DNA of 64,000 nucleotides from Verticillium longisporum (Eukaryota; Ascomycota; Sordariomycetes; Glomerellales; Plectosphaerellaceae), in NCBI GenBank assembly GCA_019188255.1, contig JAETXT010000006.1:2418001-2482000 (forward strand), given 5' to 3'. The notes beneath the pieces were generated by a model, which had not been told where the DNA came from, made no database searches, and was given only the letters and a program-made list of their open reading frames with translations. Positions 61,002 to 64,000 of this stretch are shown here, piece after piece. Each line of letters begins with the position of its first letter. Position 1 is the stretch's first letter. The position numbers were made by a program, and so were the translations under genes.

Positions 61002-63093
61002 GATCGTCGAAAGACTACGGTCGTGATGTCTCGGAAATCCACGTGCTCTTACAGCGAATTCGATCTTGGCTGCACGACAAGACAGAGGCCGAGAAGGAAA
61101 GAGGAGCCTGGCGAGCGGGATCGGGGGGCGCTCGAAGCAATAAAAGAGAGCATCAACACCAAGAGCTCAGCCGCCCCATATCCAAGCCAACGCCGCCTCC
61201 GCTCAAGGTCCAGCCCCATGCATGCCGCCTCCGATGAGGAACACGGGGTCGAGCAGAAGAGAGAGAAAGGAGCCGCCGATGTATCTGCCGCTAGGTCAAG
61301 CAACACGCAGTGAGCCCTGGAGCGCAGGGACTCAGCCTTGGGCTAAGCCGATTGAGACAAAATGTGGACAGGTTGGTGAAATGCCAACAGAGTGATTGAC
61401 ATGGCTTCAAGCATCATGGGTGTGTCGGGGCCAATTGCAGCGAAGGCTCACAATTGTGGCTTGCAGGAGCTGAGAGCAGCGCTGCACCCAACCGAACGAC
61501 ACAGGGCGTGACAAGGGTCGTGGGAGAACAAAAGTAGCCGAAGGAGGGAGCAGCCGGTGTCCATGGTCCATAAGCCGGGCAAACTATTGGACCCTCTTGT
61601 GTGGGTTTCGTGATGGGCGATTGGCGTTGAGACGAGAAGAGAAGCGAGAAGCGAAGAGAAAAGCGTGACTCGAGTGCCATGTTCTCCAAGGGTTCAGGGC
61701 GTACGTGTGTCCGTTGCCGGCCTTCGGTCGCTCTTGATGCGGCCTTTGTGAAGAGGAGACCGAGGACGAAAGAGGGAACAAGGTATTTCGACTGACAGGG
61801 CCACGACCAACGAGGACATGGGAGGAAGGCAAAGCGGCGTCGCGGTGTGTTCGTGCTTGGTCACCAGCGTCGTTCAACGCATGGAGACCCTTCCACTGTT
61901 GGCAAGCCATGCTCGATACGGGTAGCTGCGGCGTTTTTTGGTGGAGGCACTGGTAGAGATAGGTGGGTGGTGCCACGGGAAGTTGCAACATTGAAGAACC
62001 CGGTAGCTTTATACCAGGCTATAATCCTTCAAAGTACCAGCGACTAGGTCGAGGAAGCCAAACTCGTCTCCTTTCCTCTTAGAGCCATCAATGGTAGAGA
62101 AATCGTGGTCGGAGTAAATGCGCGATGCTCGATGCCTGTCTGGCAGCCCTGGTCAACGCAACATCAGAGCAGAATACTCCGCTGCCACACTTCAAGAAGC
62201 CAAGAAGCTCCACTGGCTCACGAGGCCTTTGGGTCAGGGTGGGTACGAAGGAAGATCTGCGCTGGGGTAATCAAACTCGGCCGTTTGAGGAAACGAAAGG
62301 GCGGTACTAGGACGCAAATAGTAGAAGGCTCGTTGGTGCTGCCACATTGCCGTCTGTGGGAGGGCACCACCAGAGGGGAACTCGTGGGCAGAACCTCTCT
62401 GAAGAAGCCTAATTTGAGGTGCATTTGAGATGATCGTCGATATTGTCGATGGCGTCTGTTGGGTTGATGTGCTGTTGTCTGACAGATTGCTATCGACTGG
62501 CAGAGGTGGAGGTGGAGAAAGTCACGAAGAGCTGGGAGACGGCGGGCGCTTTGGGCGTTAGGGACCCTGACGCTTGCTCATGTTCCTGGTGGCCTGGCAG
62601 CGGCGCCAGAGCGGGACTGCTGATATAAGCACAGCGCTAGCTCTTGAATGCGAGCACCCCACTTCACGACATCACGACTCACGCCATCGCGTCGACAGTC
62701 ACCACCTCAACGCCATCACCAAGACACCGTCGACAGCTATACACCCTCATCGCGGTCAGCAGAAGCCACCGTTCCACCACAGCTACCAATCTCCTAGGGC
62801 TGGTAGCACGATCTGGCTGAACGCCACCTGGAGATGATTCGCAGTCTGCCGTCCTCGCAACGCCCTTGACTTGCCGTCCATTGGACGCCTTGTCGGTTTC
62901 CCCTCTCAGCTCGTCGTCGACCATTTTCCATGTTCTTTCCTGGCCAGACGAAAACCTTTCGGCGGTCATAGTACTATTTTCTGGAACATCAGCCACCAGG
63001 CTTTCAGGAACGCGAACGCTCGCCCAATCGTCATTCGCTGAACATGCTTCTGGCAGCTTCCCACACTCTCCTTCCGCACATCCACTGTGTGCC
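61002..63093. other. Divergent spacer upstream of RAD57
   Basis: About 2.1 kb between the membrane protein (minus) and RAD57 (plus). Frames of up to 135 codons show no recognisable features. I see no repeats. Confidence 0.5.
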
Positions 63094-64000
63094 ATGACAG
63101 ATCTCTTTCGCGTCCTGCCGCACTTCCCCGATGGCCCGTTTGCGAACCTCATTCCGGTCCTCGAAAGGAATGGAGTGACGACCGCTGACCTACTCTCCCT
63201 GGACATTGCCGACATTGGGAAACGAACACAGCTCCCATTGTTGGACATTTCCAGGCTCTCCAATGCAGTAGTCGCTACTCTGCACCGAGACCTGGGCGTC
63301 TCGAGGGTTCCAGCAGCGTCACCCTCACCTCTCAAGCGCACCTTGGAGGAACTGACTAATCGACCTTTGCTTATTAGCACGCTCGACGACGACCTGGATA
63401 GGGCTTTGGGCGGTGGCATTCCCACAGGCTACGTGACGGAAATCGCGGGCGAGAGCGGCGTTGGCAAAACTCAGTTCCTTTTGTCTCTTATGCTCGCGGT
63501 TCAGCTTCCTTCACCCCATGGCCTGGGCCGACGTGCTCTCTACATCTCCACCGAAGCACCCCTATCCACCACTAGACTCAGGCAGATCCTAGCATCCAAT
63601 TCTCTGCTTTCGGATCTTTCCGAAGAGGAGCGCCCCACGACAGATGCCATCATCGTGGGCAGTGTCGCTGACCTCGAGTCGCAGGAGCACATACTCCGCT
63701 TCCAGGTTCCCGTCGAAGTCGAACGCAGCAACATCGGCCTTCTTGTTCTGGACTCCGTCGCCGCGAATTACCGCGCTGAATTTGAACGTGGCGTGACTAA
63801 GAATCACGGATCCAACATGGGAGCCCGTTCCAACGAGCTCATAAGGCTGGGGGCTCTCTTACGAGATCTGGCCCAAAAGTACAACCTTGCTGTTGTTGTG
63901 GCTAACCAGGTCGGCGACCGCTTCTCAAGTCCGCTTGTCCCCAGATCATCCCGCATGGCACCACCCCACAGCAGTTATCTGGGCAGAATGACGCAGGAGA
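63094..64000 (+). CDS. rad57: RAD57-like RecA-family recombinase paralogue (3' end outside window)
   Basis: A Rad51 paralogue that, in yeast, pairs with Rad55 to stabilise Rad51 filaments during homologous recombination. The frame is open from ATG 63094 to the window end (302 codons) with no intron seen. An N-terminal helical region (residues 1-60) precedes the ATPase core. Walker A is GESGVGKT (about 119-126) and Walker B is LLVLDS (about 215-221). Between them, YISTEAPLSTTRLRQI is typical of Rad57/XRCC3 proteins. VVVANQVGD marks the following strand. The next residues, PRSSRMAPPH, belong to the variable loop before the C-terminal part that is cut off by the window end. Confidence 0.88.
   Translation, partial: MTDLFRVLPHFPDGPFANLIPVLERNGVTTADLLSLDIADIGKRTQLPLLDISRLSNAVVATLHRDLGVSRVPAASPSPLKRTLEELTNRPLLISTLDDDLDRALGGGIPTGYVTEIAGESGVGKTQFLLSLMLAVQLPSPHGLGRRALYISTEAPLSTTRLRQILASNSLLSDLSEEERPTTDAIIVGSVADLESQEHILRFQVPVEVERSNIGLLVLDSVAANYRAEFERGVTKNHGSNMGARSNELIRLGALLRDLAQKYNLAVVVANQVGDRFSSPLVPRSSRMAPPHSSYLGRMTQE

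Overview
The window looks like nuclear DNA of a filamentous ascomycete (Pezizomycotina, most likely a Sordariomycete; the rank below that is my guess). The grounds are GT-AG introns mostly of 45-140 bases inside protein genes, a fused CYP505 P450-reductase, a CON-10-type KGG-repeat protein, a GH72 cell-wall transglycosylase with a GPI signal, a Cdc10-class septin, fungal Zn2Cys6 regulators and a single tRNA-Thr gene. Exon positions below were worked out by hand from splice sites, reading phase and family similarity.

Layout. 1-16.6 kb: the tail of an unidentified Ser/Pro-rich protein, a repeat-rich spacer, then a dense run of enzyme genes: secreted GH5 mannanase, Gig2-like/DUF1479 oxygenase, a fungal-type transcription factor diverging from a Gfo/Idh/MocA oxidoreductase, an SDR diverging from an NmrA-like protein, and an amidase. 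17-30 kb: a small membrane protein, tRNA-Thr(AGT), CYP505 P450-reductase, a secreted subtilisin with a minisatellite inside an intron, and an epimerase-type dehydrogenase. 30-36 kb: about 6 kb almost without genes, holding decayed coding remnants, among them a recognisable SMP-30-like beta-propeller relic. 36-47.9 kb: a Zn2Cys6 regulator whose continuation carries a bZIP-like segment, a CON-10-like protein, a C2H2 zinc-finger protein, a secreted propeller-like protein, mitochondrial ribosomal protein bL32m and septin Cdc10. 49-64 kb: GH72 glucanosyltransferase, an MFS transporter lacking its C-terminal third, a long carnitine acetyltransferase, a single-pass membrane protein with a Gln/Pro-rich tail, and the start of RAD57.

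The right-hand part is mostly housekeeping and cell-wall genes. The left-hand part resembles an accessory catabolic or redox neighbourhood with its own regulator; no polyketide synthase, peptide synthetase or terpene synthase is present.

The most important warning is that seven otherwise intact genes are each interrupted by one or two single-base frame breaks, eight in total. At least seven of them lie in mononucleotide runs. One interrupted gene is a mitochondrial ribosomal protein. This pattern points to base-calling or assembly error rather than biology, and it would break automatic gene models.
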